This document shows, piece after piece, positions 8,113-16,869 of a stretch of 36,828 nucleotides of DNA; the first letter of the stretch is position 1; each line of letters begins with the position of its first letter. The DNA is taken from NCBI GenBank assembly GCA_910588285.1, contig CAJUQB010000051.1, positions 1 to 36,828 of the forward strand, written 5' to 3'. The notes beneath the pieces were generated by a model. That model was not told the origin of the DNA and made no database searches. It worked only from the letters and a program-made list of their open reading frames with translations. Source of the stretch: an uncultured Lachnospiraceae bacterium (GTDB lineage: Bacteria; Bacillota; Clostridia; Lachnospirales; Lachnospiraceae). A program made the position numbers and the translations under genes.

Positions 8113-8491
8113 GCCACTCTAAATCTCCTCTGTCCAATGCTTTAATCAGAAGCTCTGCCGTCGCCAGATTAGTAGCCAACGGGATATTATACGTGTCACA
8201 CAGGCGGACAACCGTATCCACATCCGGTTCGTGAGATTTCGGCGTAAGGGGATCCCGAAGAAAGATCACCATATCAATCTGGTTATGCTCAATCTGTGCC
8301 CCCAGCTGTTGAGATCCTCCCAGATGACCTGCCAAATACTTGTGGATCGACAGGTTGGCCACCTCCTCGATCAGTCGTCCCGTTGTTCCGGTGGCATACA
8401 GATTATGCTTGCATAGAATCCCCCGGTATGCAATACAAAAATTCTGCATAAGCTTCTTTTTTGAGTCGTGTGCTACTAAACCCACATTCAT
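8096..8491 (-). CDS. mgsA: Methylglyoxal synthase homologue lacking the catalytic Asp
   Basis: The 131-residue protein aligns along its whole length with methylglyoxal synthase, which converts dihydroxyacetone phosphate to methylglyoxal. LVAHDSKK (His8, Asp9), LYATGTTG, FLRDP (Asp80), SHEPDVD (His87, Asp90) and LATNLATAELL are all present. The central motif, SGPxGGDQQ in E. coli and Bacillus, reads AGHLGGSQQ here, so the catalytic base (Asp71 in E. coli) is Ser60, and the preceding Ser and Pro are Ala and His. Activity is therefore doubtful or altered. It overlaps rodA by four bases and dacF by 17 and is probably translated with them. The family call is secure; the enzymatic function is not. 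Confidence 0.88.
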   Translation of the reverse strand: MNVGLVAHDSKKKLMQNFCIAYRGILCKHNLYATGTTGRLIEEVANLSIHKYLAGHLGGSQQLGAQIEHNQIDMVIFLRDPLTPKSHEPDVDTVVRLCDTYNIPLATNLATAELLIKALDRGDLEWREMYR

Positions 8492-9636
8492 AGTATACCA
8501 TCCCTTCTTCTATATTTATTTGGCTGAATTGCCACATTAACTACTAGTCCTATCGCAATATAGAGACTGACCAGCGAAGTCAGTCCATAGCTGACAAAGG
8601 GGAGCGTCAATCCGGTATTGGGCAAAAGCCCTGTGACAACGCACAGGTTGATGACAGCCTGGAATCCGATCAGAGCGGCAACTCCGCCGCAGATCAGCCG
8701 TCCCTGCAAATCCTTTGCTCTCCTTCCAATCATAATACATTCCAGCACAATTAGCAACAATAAAACTAAAATTATCACTGCTCCCACAAAGCCAAGCTCC
8801 TCCCCAGCCACAGAAAATATGAAATCTGTCTGGGGCTCCGGCAGATAATTGCCGTTCTTCACCGAGTAGACCGAATCATTGTTAAGCCCCTTTCCCCAGA
8901 GCTGCCCGGAGCCAATGGCCATAATGGAATTCTGCTGCTGGTAGGCTGTGTGGGCATACTTGGGATTGGTCGGCTGCAGCCAGGCCATAATCCGATTATA
9001 CTGAAACCCTTCCAGAATCTTCTGATCCGGCTGAAGGATCAGGGCAATGAAGATCGCGCCTGCAGGCACAATCACCGCCAGCACCGGCAGAATAATCTTG
9101 TAGCTTAGCTCTGCCAGGAAGATCATGGACAAAAAGAGCAGCGCCGTCACAATACTGGTGGACAGATCCGGCTGCTTCAGGATCAAAAACCAGGGAATGA
9201 AAATCAAAACTCCGGCTGCCAGAATCGTCCAAAAGGAATTGACCTTTTCGTGGTACTTCCCGAAAAACCAGGCAAAAAACAGGATAATGCACAGCTTGGA
9301 TACCTCCGAGGGCTGAAATCGGAAGCCTCCCAGCTCAAGCCACCGCTGGGCCCCCAGGCCGCTGTCCCCTAAGGGGGAATATTTTACCAGAAGCAAAAGC
9401 GTCAGGTTCCCGGCATAGATCAGCCATTGCAAATGCATATAAAGGGAATAATCAATCAGTGCAACAACCAGCATTGCCGCAAGTCCCAGGATCATTCCCT
9501 GGATCTGCGTCTGCTTCAGGGAAGCGCGGGCGCTTCCGATCACTGCAATCCCAATCAGATTCAGCACGATAACGTAAAGGAGCAGACGAAAGGGTACTTT
9601 TTTATATTGATATTGTTTTAACAACTTGAAAATCAT
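8488..9636 (-). CDS. rodA: RodA/FtsW/SpoVE family peptidoglycan glycosyltransferase
   Basis: This 382-residue SEDS protein has about ten membrane helices and polymerises lipid II into glycan strands with a class B PBP. The conserved segments GDSGLGAQRWLELGGFRFQPSE, FSVAGEELGFVGA and the C-terminal GLLPNTGLTLPFVSYG are all visible. RodA rather than FtsW or SpoVE is inferred from linkage to mreBCD, a PBP2-like gene and minCDE. The ATG start has AAGGA about 10 bases upstream; the gene ends inside the start of mgsA. Confidence 0.93.
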   Translation of the reverse strand: MIFKLLKQYQYKKVPFRLLLYVIVLNLIGIAVIGSARASLKQTQIQGMILGLAAMLVVALIDYSLYMHLQWLIYAGNLTLLLLVKYSPLGDSGLGAQRWLELGGFRFQPSEVSKLCIILFFAWFFGKYHEKVNSFWTILAAGVLIFIPWFLILKQPDLSTSIVTALLFLSMIFLAELSYKIILPVLAVIVPAGAIFIALILQPDQKILEGFQYNRIMAWLQPTNPKYAHTAYQQQNSIMAIGSGQLWGKGLNNDSVYSVKNGNYLPEPQTDFIFSVAGEELGFVGAVIILVLLLLIVLECIMIGRRAKDLQGRLICGGVAALIGFQAVINLCVVTGLLPNTGLTLPFVSYGLTSLVSLYIAIGLVVNVAIQPNKYRRRDGIL

Positions 9637-9651
9637 TCTGTATCAATCCTT

Positions 9652-9681
9652 AGGCTTGCACATTTCAGGCTTGCACATTTC
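9652..9681. repeat. 15-bp perfect tandem duplication at the end of minE
   Basis: AGGCTTGCACATTTC occurs twice in direct succession (9652-9666 and 9667-9681). Read on the minus strand in the minE frame it repeats the codons for Asn-Val-Gln-Ala; the first copy is followed by TGA and the second by TAA. The duplication therefore leaves minE with a back-up in-frame stop 15 bases further on. Confidence 0.9.
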
Positions 9682-9952
9682 CGGAATTATGACGCATATC
9701 CTTGATGGGGATGTTGGCATAAAGAGCCGGAACCGTCCCGTTGCTGGTCTCTGATTCCGTCTGGGTAATCTGGATATCCAGTCCCTCCGCATCAATCTCC
9801 ATATATTTGGAAATTACCTGAATAATATCGTTTTTTATCATTTCCATTACATCCGGTGAACAATTGGCTCGGTCAGAGATCAGCAACAGCTTCAGCCTGT
9901 CCTTGGCAATATCACCGGAATTCTTTTTCTTAAAAAAATCCATCAATCCCAT
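9665..9952 (-). CDS. minE: Cell division topological specificity factor MinE
   Basis: MinE stimulates the MinD ATPase and drives its release from the membrane, restricting MinC to the poles. The 95-residue length and the N-terminal segment GLMDFFKKKNSGDIAKDRLKLLL fit the family, as does the C-terminal dimerisation domain (about 35-85) with the segment ISKYMEIDAEG. AGGAGG precedes the ATG, and the gene lies 12 bases after minD. A tandem duplication lies at its 3' end. Confidence 0.95.
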   Translation of the reverse strand: MGLMDFFKKKNSGDIAKDRLKLLLISDRANCSPDVMEMIKNDIIQVISKYMEIDAEGLDIQITQTESETSNGTVPALYANIPIKDMRHNSGNVQA

Positions 9953-9964
9953 TGCGATCTCCTC

Positions 9965-10759
9965 CTAATTCTTTTTGAATATACTGGCAATTTTTGACCA
10001 CACACTGCTCTTTATCGTCAGATCCAGAAGCGGTACGTCCTCCCCCATAAGTCTATGGCAAATATTCATATAAGCCTGCCCGGCCAGGGAGTCGCTGCGT
10101 CCGGCCAGAGGCTCGCCCTGGTTGGTGGAAATTACGATCTGCTCGTCGTCAGGCACCGCGCCGATCAGATTAATCGCCAGAATCTCCGTCACGTCGTCAA
10201 TGGACATCATATCCCCCCGGCTGACCATATCCATCCGCAGACGGTTTACAATCAGATGGATGCTGCGGATCTCATTGGCCTCCAGAAGGCCGATGATGCG
10301 GTCAGCGTCGCGAATGGCAGAGACCTCAGGCGTTGTCACCACAAGGGCGCGGTCGGCGCCTGCAATGGCATTCTTAAAGCCCTGCTCAATCCCTGCGGGG
10401 CAGTCCAGCAGAATGTAATCAAATTCCTCCCGCAGCTCATCGGTCAGCTTCATCATCTGCTCCGGAGTTACGGCCGTCTTATCCCGGGTCTGGGCGGAGG
10501 GAAGCAGGAACAGATTGGGATACCGCTTATCCTTGATCAAAGCCTGTTTCATTCTGCAGTTTCCCTCAACCACATCCACCAGATTGTACACAATACGGTT
10601 CTCAAGTCCCATAACCACGTCCAGATTCCGCAGGCCGATATCTGTATCAATCAATACCACCTTTTTGTTCATCTGGGCCAACCCCGTCCCAACATTCGCC
10701 GTGGTGGTAGTTTTTCCAACCCCGCCCTTTCCGGACGTAATTACTATTACTTCGCTCAT
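9965..10759 (-). CDS. minD: Septum site-determining ATPase MinD
   Basis: MinD is the membrane-cycling ATPase of the Min system and recruits MinC. The 264-residue protein begins with the deviant Walker A motif GKGGVGKTT (residues 10-18). VVLIDTDIGLRNLDVVMGLENR and YILLDCPAGIEQGF follow, as in the family. The last residues, SSVWSKIASIFKKN, form the amphipathic membrane-targeting helix. AGGAGG lies upstream of the ATG; it is flanked by minC and minE in the standard order. Confidence 0.97.
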   Translation of the reverse strand: MSEVIVITSGKGGVGKTTTTANVGTGLAQMNKKVVLIDTDIGLRNLDVVMGLENRIVYNLVDVVEGNCRMKQALIKDKRYPNLFLLPSAQTRDKTAVTPEQMMKLTDELREEFDYILLDCPAGIEQGFKNAIAGADRALVVTTPEVSAIRDADRIIGLLEANEIRSIHLIVNRLRMDMVSRGDMMSIDDVTEILAINLIGAVPDDEQIVISTNQGEPLAGRSDSLAGQAYMNICHRLMGEDVPLLDLTIKSSVWSKIASIFKKN

Positions 10760-10783
10760 ACTCTTTTCCTCCTGCTAAAACAA

Positions 10784-11467
10784 CTATAAATTATTTAAAA
10801 GACCCTTTGTAATCGGCTCAATATAGATATTGTCGTCTTTTACAATGGCGACCTGGGGCTCTACCACAGGCTCTGCCTTTTTTTTCTTTTTATTGCCGGA
10901 CCACATGGCTTTGTCTGCGCTGCGGCCGATCACATCCCCAATTTTTAACTGCACCGGATCCATGTCCAGGGCGGCGATAAAGGCCTGGTTATCCCCCCCC
11001 GCGCCGGCATAGGCATTCCCCTTAAGAGCCCCCAGGATCACAACGTTCCCCTGGGAAATAATCTTGGCTCCGGGATTGACGTCTCCCAGCACGATAATGC
11101 TGCGCTCACATTCCAGAAACTGGCCGGAACGGAGGGTACCCTTGTAGAATTGGCCGGTGCTGCAGGCATCCTCCGGAGGGCCCTCCAGCAGGCCCTTGAG
11201 AATCTGTTCCCGTATGGCGTCATTTTCTACAATGCAGACAATGGAAACATTACTGTTCTCACTGATCGTATCTATAATCTGCTGCTCCTGGGCAGCAGAA
11301 AGCTGCCGCCCCTCAAAGGACAATGCCATCTTCGCATCCTTGAAGAACCCCCCTGCCTCCCGGAACTTCTCTGCAACAGCAGCAAGCAGCTCATCAAAGG
11401 CAATGTCTTCATTCAGAATCAGATTGATCCCGTATTTATTGCTTTTTAAGATAACATTCTGTGACAT
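10784..11467 (-). CDS. minC: Septum site-determining protein MinC
   Basis: MinC inhibits FtsZ assembly away from midcell. The 227-residue product has an N-terminal FtsZ-interacting domain (about 1-100) and a C-terminal beta-helical domain (about 105-205) with LRSGQ, SIIVLGDVNPGAKIISQGNVVILGALKG and GDVIGRSADKA, the typical MinD-binding and dimerisation region. GGAGG is upstream of the ATG. It lies 11 bases from the PBP2 stop and precedes minD. Confidence 0.95.
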   Translation of the reverse strand: MSQNVILKSNKYGINLILNEDIAFDELLAAVAEKFREAGGFFKDAKMALSFEGRQLSAAQEQQIIDTISENSNVSIVCIVENDAIREQILKGLLEGPPEDACSTGQFYKGTLRSGQFLECERSIIVLGDVNPGAKIISQGNVVILGALKGNAYAGAGGDNQAFIAALDMDPVQLKIGDVIGRSADKAMWSGNKKKKKAEPVVEPQVAIVKDDNIYIEPITKGLLNNL

Positions 11468-11478
11468 AGAGCTTCCTC

Positions 11479-14400
11479 CTAATCCGTAAAACTGTTGGCG
11501 TTCTGTCCAACCTCCTGGGCCTGTCCGGTCAGCAGCTCGCTCTCATCCTTCAGATGGAAATAATATTCAAATACACTTCTGGACACCCTGGCCGCATTGG
11601 CAGAGGTATATCCGTAGGCAATACGGGTGGCAAGGGCAATCTCCGGCTGGTCGTAAGGCGCATAGCCGATAAAAAGCGCATGATTGGGCCGGTTGGCCAC
11701 CTGCTGGGCCGTACCGGTCTTGCCGGCAGCGGGAAGCTGCTCCGAAAGCCCCCGCAGGGTGGAGCTGTTCTCCACCACCATCCGCATCCCCTCATGGATG
11801 GCATCCCAGGTAGAGGGAGCAATGGTATCCATGGTATGGTCCACCTTGGGGCCGTAATCCTGAATCACCTTGCCGCTGCTGTCCGTCACCTTGTCCAGCA
11901 GCGTCAGCCGGTACACGGTGCCCCTGTTGGCAATGGCAGTCACATAGCGGGCCAGCTCGGAGGTGGTATAGTCGTTATTGGCCTGTCCGATGGCTGTGGT
12001 GATGGGGAACTCGTCGGAAATCTTGGGTTCATTCTCCGGCACCTCGATGCCGGTATTGTCCCCCAGGCCGAACAGTTTGGCATATTTGGTCAAGGTCTCA
12101 AGACCCTTGCTCTCCTGATAGGTATCTCCCACAAGGCTCATATTATAGCCCAGGGTGTAGAAGAAATAATTGCAGGAATCCCGGATGGCCTCGCTCACAT
12201 TGATCTGGCCATGGGTACTGCCCGTCGGGTAGATCCAGCATGTGGGGCCGTCCTGCACCAGCTCAAACTTGCCCTTATCCTCAATGAGGGTGGTGGTATC
12301 AATGATTCCCTCGGTCAGGGCTGCTACCGCCACCACCGGCTTAAAGGTGGAACCCGGCGCCGTCCGCTGCTGGGTGGCATTGCTGTACATGGGGGAGGTC
12401 AGATCCACCCGCAGGCTGTTAAAATAATCATTATCCATATTGTTGGCCAGCCGGTTGGTATCGTAGCCCGGATAGGACACACAGGCCAGAAGGTCCCCGC
12501 TTCTGCTGTCAATGATAACGCAGGAGCCGGTACAGGGATCCAGCGCCAGCTGTGCAGGCGTGATCTCCAGGTTTTTGATCTTTTCCCGCATAAAGGAATA
12601 ATCGTCAACGGTTCCGTTGGCCAGCCCCTGATAGGTCTCATCATCCCTGGCCAAAATCTCCTGGTCAAAAAGAACCTGGCAGATCTGGCTGCCGCTTATA
12701 AGCTCCTCCCGAATCATGTATTTGTAGAGCCGCTTATGGAAATTGCGGTCTGTCTGAAGCTCCTCCTGAATATAATTTAACAGGGCGTCATAAATCTCCA
12801 GAGAATCGGAATATTTGGAGTCAGTTTCAAATTGAGTGATGTCAATCCATTCCTCCGAAATGGCATGGCGCAGGTACTCGGCCAGGCTGGTCCTGTCATT
12901 CTTCCAGTCCTTATATACCTCGTCCTCCGTGTCAATGGAGGCATCCACCAGAACCTGGTTCTCGCTGAGCATGCTGCGGATATAGCTCATATAGAACTGC
13001 TGCTCCTCCTCCAAATCCCCATAGCTTATGGGGGCTGCAGCATTCAACTGGGCCATAATCTGGCTGGTGACATCGGCAAGCTTTTGCTCAAACTGCTGAT
13101 AAATCGCCTGTTCCACCGGGCTTGCCCCCGGCAGGCTGAAGGCTTCGTAATCAATGATATTGTTATTAAATAACGCATAATACACATCGTCAATGGGAAT
13201 CAGGATATCCGAGGAAGCGGAGCCGCCGTCGTATTCCTTGATATTCTCGATCTGGGAATACACAATCCCGGCAATCTCCTGCTCCAGCAGCTTATAGACC
13301 GCAATCTGCAGATCATGGTCAATGGAGAGATACACGTCGTTTCCGGATTCCGCCTCAATATAATCCCGCATCTCCACAATGCGTCCCATATTATCCTTGT
13401 AAAACAGCTCATGCCCCTTGCTTCCCTGCAGGACCGTCTCCATCTCCTTCTCGATTCCGGATTTCCCCACAATATCCGTCAGGGTGTAATCCTCATTCTC
13501 CTTCACCAGCTCATCGTATTCCTCCTGGGAGATCTTGCCGGTGTAGCCGATCAGATGGGAAAAATATACGCTGTCCGCATAGCGGCGGATGGTATCCTCG
13601 GAAATCTCCACACCCTCCAGATGGTCGGAATTCTCCTTGATGGCAGCCACGGATTCCTGGCAGATATCTGTGGCAACGGTAGTCTGGATATATTTCTGGT
13701 AGGCATTCTGCCCCAGGGAATACCGGACCGTCAGGATCTTGTAGGCATCCTCCATGGAAAAAAAGAGCTGCCCGTATTTTTCATCGTCCTTGGTGGGGGT
13801 ATCCACGCCCTCCAGGCGGATCCCGAACTTATTGTCGCTGCGCAGGTATTCAAATACCTGCTGGGGGGTGGCCTCTGCCTCCGAATATCCCAGCTTGTTG
13901 GTGTTTTTAGACATGTCCTCAATCTTGCTGTAGCCATAGACATCCGCCAGGAAGCGCTTCAGGTTCGTCCCCTCCACATTGAAGGAAAGTGTTCCGTCAG
14001 CAGCCATCTGCAGGGCAAAGCTGTTATACAGCTCGTCCCCGTTCCCCTCCAGAATGGTCAGGATCTCATAAATCTCCGCATTCAGCTTCGCATTCTTGCT
14101 CTTGTCATTGGAATAATGGCCGCTGTCCTCCAGGGTCACGGTATAGGACAGCTCATTGTAGGCCAGAGGAATCCCGTTGCGGTCATAGATAATCCCTCTG
14201 GTTCCGTTGGTGGTGCGCTCCTTCTCCAGCATCAGGGTATATTTGTCCGCATATTCCTTGCCATTGACAATCTGCAGGGTAAACACCCGCTGCAGAAGAA
14301 CGCCGAACAGAAGGATCATAAGCAATGCAAGCACAAACAGCCTGGATGTTATAATTCTTTTGGCGACATTTTTGATTGATTCAAACAAATTTGCTTGCAC
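11479..14400 (-). CDS. Class B penicillin-binding protein 2 (MrdA-like) with large insertion
   Basis: This 973-residue transpeptidase crosslinks peptidoglycan during elongation, presumably with RodA. It has an N-terminal membrane helix (about 18-38) and a dimerisation/pedestal region with YDRNGIPLAYN. The transpeptidase motifs are STFK (Ser684-Lys687), SCN (742-744) and KTG (894-896). It is longer than most PBP2 proteins because about 240 helix-rich residues (roughly 375-615) lie between DHDLQ and DPCTGSC, which are nearly adjacent in typical PBP2. The GTG start at 14400 overlaps mreD by 20 bases and has GGAG immediately adjacent, so the exact start (or a TTG 12 bases downstream) is uncertain and translation is probably coupled to mreD. 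Confidence 0.93.
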   Translation of the reverse strand: MQANLFESIKNVAKRIITSRLFVLALLMILLFGVLLQRVFTLQIVNGKEYADKYTLMLEKERTTNGTRGIIYDRNGIPLAYNELSYTVTLEDSGHYSNDKSKNAKLNAEIYEILTILEGNGDELYNSFALQMAADGTLSFNVEGTNLKRFLADVYGYSKIEDMSKNTNKLGYSEAEATPQQVFEYLRSDNKFGIRLEGVDTPTKDDEKYGQLFFSMEDAYKILTVRYSLGQNAYQKYIQTTVATDICQESVAAIKENSDHLEGVEISEDTIRRYADSVYFSHLIGYTGKISQEEYDELVKENEDYTLTDIVGKSGIEKEMETVLQGSKGHELFYKDNMGRIVEMRDYIEAESGNDVYLSIDHDLQIAVYKLLEQEIAGIVYSQIENIKEYDGGSASSDILIPIDDVYYALFNNNIIDYEAFSLPGASPVEQAIYQQFEQKLADVTSQIMAQLNAAAPISYGDLEEEQQFYMSYIRSMLSENQVLVDASIDTEDEVYKDWKNDRTSLAEYLRHAISEEWIDITQFETDSKYSDSLEIYDALLNYIQEELQTDRNFHKRLYKYMIREELISGSQICQVLFDQEILARDDETYQGLANGTVDDYSFMREKIKNLEITPAQLALDPCTGSCVIIDSRSGDLLACVSYPGYDTNRLANNMDNDYFNSLRVDLTSPMYSNATQQRTAPGSTFKPVVAVAALTEGIIDTTTLIEDKGKFELVQDGPTCWIYPTGSTHGQINVSEAIRDSCNYFFYTLGYNMSLVGDTYQESKGLETLTKYAKLFGLGDNTGIEVPENEPKISDEFPITTAIGQANNDYTTSELARYVTAIANRGTVYRLTLLDKVTDSSGKVIQDYGPKVDHTMDTIAPSTWDAIHEGMRMVVENSSTLRGLSEQLPAAGKTGTAQQVANRPNHALFIGYAPYDQPEIALATRIAYGYTSANAARVSRSVFEYYFHLKDESELLTGQAQEVGQNANSFTD

Positions 14401-14899
14401 TCCTTTTTTCGGTTGCTTCCAGCTTCTGGTTGATCCTTAAGATCATATAATACAAAAATACGGTGATCAGAATCGTATACACCAGTTCAGGCAGCATAAT
14501 ATGAAGAAAATAGTATCCGATCCGGAACCGTCCCCGCATAAAGAACAGCAGCAGGTAGGTCAGCAGGTTACAGGCCAGGTCGCTGACAGAGATCATAATC
14601 AGCGGGAGCCGGATCTCCTCCGGAAAAAAACGCTTGCGGGACATCCCGTTGAGATATCCGATGTACATATAGATCAATGCATACAGGCCAATGACCGGCC
14701 CAAAGAAAATATCAAGGAGCAGGCCGCAGAAAAAACCGATCCACATGCCCTCCTTCCGTCCCCGCATAAAGCCAAAGGAGGAGGTCACCACAACCAGCAG
14801 ATTGGGCGATATGGAGGCAAAGGATAATGCCTGAAACAGCGTACTCTGTAGCAAAAAGCATATGGCAATGATCAAAAACACCACTATTTTCCGTTTCAT
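14381..14899 (-). CDS. mreD: Rod shape-determining protein MreD
   Basis: MreD is an integral membrane component of the elongasome. The 172-residue chain is hydrophobic, with about five predicted membrane segments, and contains the family stretch GRKEGMWIGFFCGLLLDIFFG. It starts with ATG preceded by TAGGAT, 44 bases after mreC, and its end overlaps the PBP2 start. Position between mreC and PBP2 matches the classic mre operon. Confidence 0.9.
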   Translation of the reverse strand: MKRKIVVFLIIAICFLLQSTLFQALSFASISPNLLVVVTSSFGFMRGRKEGMWIGFFCGLLLDIFFGPVIGLYALIYMYIGYLNGMSRKRFFPEEIRLPLIMISVSDLACNLLTYLLLFFMRGRFRIGYYFLHIMLPELVYTILITVFLYYMILRINQKLEATEKRSASKFV

Positions 14900-14942
14900 A
14901 ATTACAATCCTATATCCAATCTATATAAAAAATGTCCGTCTG

Positions 14943-15806
14943 TTATTGGGCCTGCTGCTTCTTCTCCAGAATCACAAGCACTTCCTCCAGATGTGCAAAA
15001 TCAACTGCCGGCGTAATGGTGCCGGAGCAGGTCAGGTGATTGGTATCCGGCTCAACGGTCTGAACGTAGCCAATCAGGATGCCCGGGAGATATTTGTCGC
15101 TGATGTTGGAGGTGACAATCTGCTCGCCCGGCTCAATGGAAACCTCCTCCGGACAGCTTAACTCTGCGAATTCAATGACCTGATCCTTATTCATGGAAAT
15201 CAGGTTGCCGCTGACCACGCAGTAATCCTGTGTGCTAAGGGCCGCGCCGCTGATATTGCTGGTATCGTCGATGATGGAGCGCACCCTGGCATAATTGGGG
15301 CCCACCTCCGTCACAATTCCCACCAGGCCGCTTCCGGCAATGACATTCATATCCGGCTCAATCCCGTCCTTGGAACCCTTGTCGATCAAAAAGGTGGAAA
15401 ACCAGTTGCCGCTTCCCCTGCTGATGACCCTTGCCCCCACCTTCTCATAACCCGGGTACTTCTGGTCTAATTCCCATAATTCCCGCAGTGTCTGCAGCTC
15501 TGTCTGCTCCAGCTTCACGGTGTTCAGCTGTGTCTCAAGCTCTGCCACCAGAGCCCGCAGCTCCTCGTTCTCCTTCTGGACCTTCTGAAGGGACTTCAGG
15601 TTGTCCGCCTTGTCCGCAAGCCAGCTGCCCGCAGTACTGATTCCCTTCTGCATGGGGACAAAGATGTACCCAGCCACGGTATTTAAGGGGCCGGTAGGCA
15701 GCTTCAGGGCCTGGCTCAAAAATAACAGCACAACGCACAGACAGGTCAGTATCAGCAGAATATATCTGGTGGGGATATGGAATTTGGATTTACGTTTTAC
15801 CTTCAC
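14943..15806 (-). CDS. mreC: Rod shape-determining protein MreC
   Basis: MreC is the extracytoplasmic scaffold that activates PBP2/RodA. The 287-residue protein has a short basic cytoplasmic tail, a membrane helix (about 14-34), a coiled coil (about 63-105) and a beta-rich domain with SRGSGNWFSTFLIDKGSKDG, GLVGIVTEVG and ARVRSIIDDTSNISG. It uses a GTG start with AGAGG upstream. Neighbours are mreB and mreD. Confidence 0.95.
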   Translation of the reverse strand: MKVKRKSKFHIPTRYILLILTCLCVVLLFLSQALKLPTGPLNTVAGYIFVPMQKGISTAGSWLADKADNLKSLQKVQKENEELRALVAELETQLNTVKLEQTELQTLRELWELDQKYPGYEKVGARVISRGSGNWFSTFLIDKGSKDGIEPDMNVIAGSGLVGIVTEVGPNYARVRSIIDDTSNISGAALSTQDYCVVSGNLISMNKDQVIEFAELSCPEEVSIEPGEQIVTSNISDKYLPGILIGYVQTVEPDTNHLTCSGTITPAVDFAHLEEVLVILEKKQQAQ

Positions 15807-15836
15807 TGCAATACCTCTATCTTAATTATCATTTCT

Positions 15837-16856
15837 TTAGCGGAAAATAATGGTTTTCATGCTAAAGGCCAGCTTTTTGAACTTCTCTTCGGAGACGATC
15901 TTGTTCAGGCCGCGGACCGCACTCTCCTCCGGATATTCGCAGAGATTCACACGGATATTGGTGGTGTCGGCAAACAGCCGGTCCAGGCAGCTGATCTGTG
16001 AGGCGCCTCCGGTGAGATAAATGCCGGAATGGATAATATCCCTGGCAAGCTCCGGCGGCGTCCGCTCCAGAATCATCTTGATGGAGGTGCAGATGCTGGC
16101 CAGGCTCTCCTTGATGGCCTCATACACAATGCTGGTGGTAATCTCCATCTCCACCGGCAGCCCGCTTACCACGTCCCGTCCCACGATGGTAGCCGTCTTC
16201 TCCTCCGCCTCGGGAATGGCGCAGCCCAGCTCCTCCTTCAGAAAGCAGGCGGTCTTCTCTCCGATGACCAGGCTGTACTGCCGCTTCAGATGGCTCATGA
16301 TGGATTCGTCCAGGCGCTTGCCTCCGAAATGCAAAAGCTCGCTGAGCACAAGACCCCCCAGAGAGATGACGGAGATCTCAGTGGTGTCGGCGCCGATATT
16401 GACGATCATGTAGCCGGTGGGCGAATTCACATCCAGATCCAGCCCCACTGCATCTGCAATGGGCTTTTCGCACAGGAGTACGCTTCTCGGCTTGAACCGG
16501 CTCTTGTAAAACAGGTCAAAGAAGGCCTTTTTCTCTACCTCTGTGATGTCCGTAGGAACCGCAATCACAAACTCTGCGCCTTTAATATGGTTCTTCGCGT
16601 ACTTTTCCATCAATTCTGCGATCATGGTCTGCATGTTGTTATAATCTGCAATCACGCCGTTGATAACCGGAAAGGACACCTGGATGGACTCCGGCGCCTT
16701 CTCGTACATGGCATAGGCATCGTCTCCAAAGGCATACAGCTGGTTCTTGTTGACAATGGCAACGGTATTCTTCTCATTGATTACCTTGCCGGTAGCCTTG
16801 CAGAAAATCTTCAGATTACAGGTTCCCAAATCAATTCCATACACATTATTTCCCAT
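15837..16856 (-). CDS. mreB: MreB-family actin-like protein, divergent
   Basis: MreB polymerises under the membrane and guides cell-wall synthesis. The 339-residue length and the DLGTCNLKIF phosphate-1 motif (residues 9-18) fit. The active-site region CEKPIADAVG keeps the Glu (130). The phosphate-2 motif, normally DIGGGTT, reads NIGADTT (153-159), and the adenosine motif is LTGGASQISCLDRLF. These changes make it a divergent MreB, possibly with altered nucleotide hydrolysis. Genome position immediately before mreC supports the name. A more canonical paralogue may exist elsewhere in the genome. Confidence 0.88.
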   Translation of the reverse strand: MGNNVYGIDLGTCNLKIFCKATGKVINEKNTVAIVNKNQLYAFGDDAYAMYEKAPESIQVSFPVINGVIADYNNMQTMIAELMEKYAKNHIKGAEFVIAVPTDITEVEKKAFFDLFYKSRFKPRSVLLCEKPIADAVGLDLDVNSPTGYMIVNIGADTTEISVISLGGLVLSELLHFGGKRLDESIMSHLKRQYSLVIGEKTACFLKEELGCAIPEAEEKTATIVGRDVVSGLPVEMEITTSIVYEAIKESLASICTSIKMILERTPPELARDIIHSGIYLTGGASQISCLDRLFADTTNIRVNLCEYPEESAVRGLNKIVSEEKFKKLAFSMKTIIFR

Positions 16857-16869
16857 ACTTTTGTTCCTC

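Noticed and set aside
11554..12780. Long plus-strand open frame of 408 codons opposite the PBP2 gene
   Set aside because: It is a shadow of the PBP2 coding strand; the composition is typical of antisense frames and it lacks a start signal or known domain.
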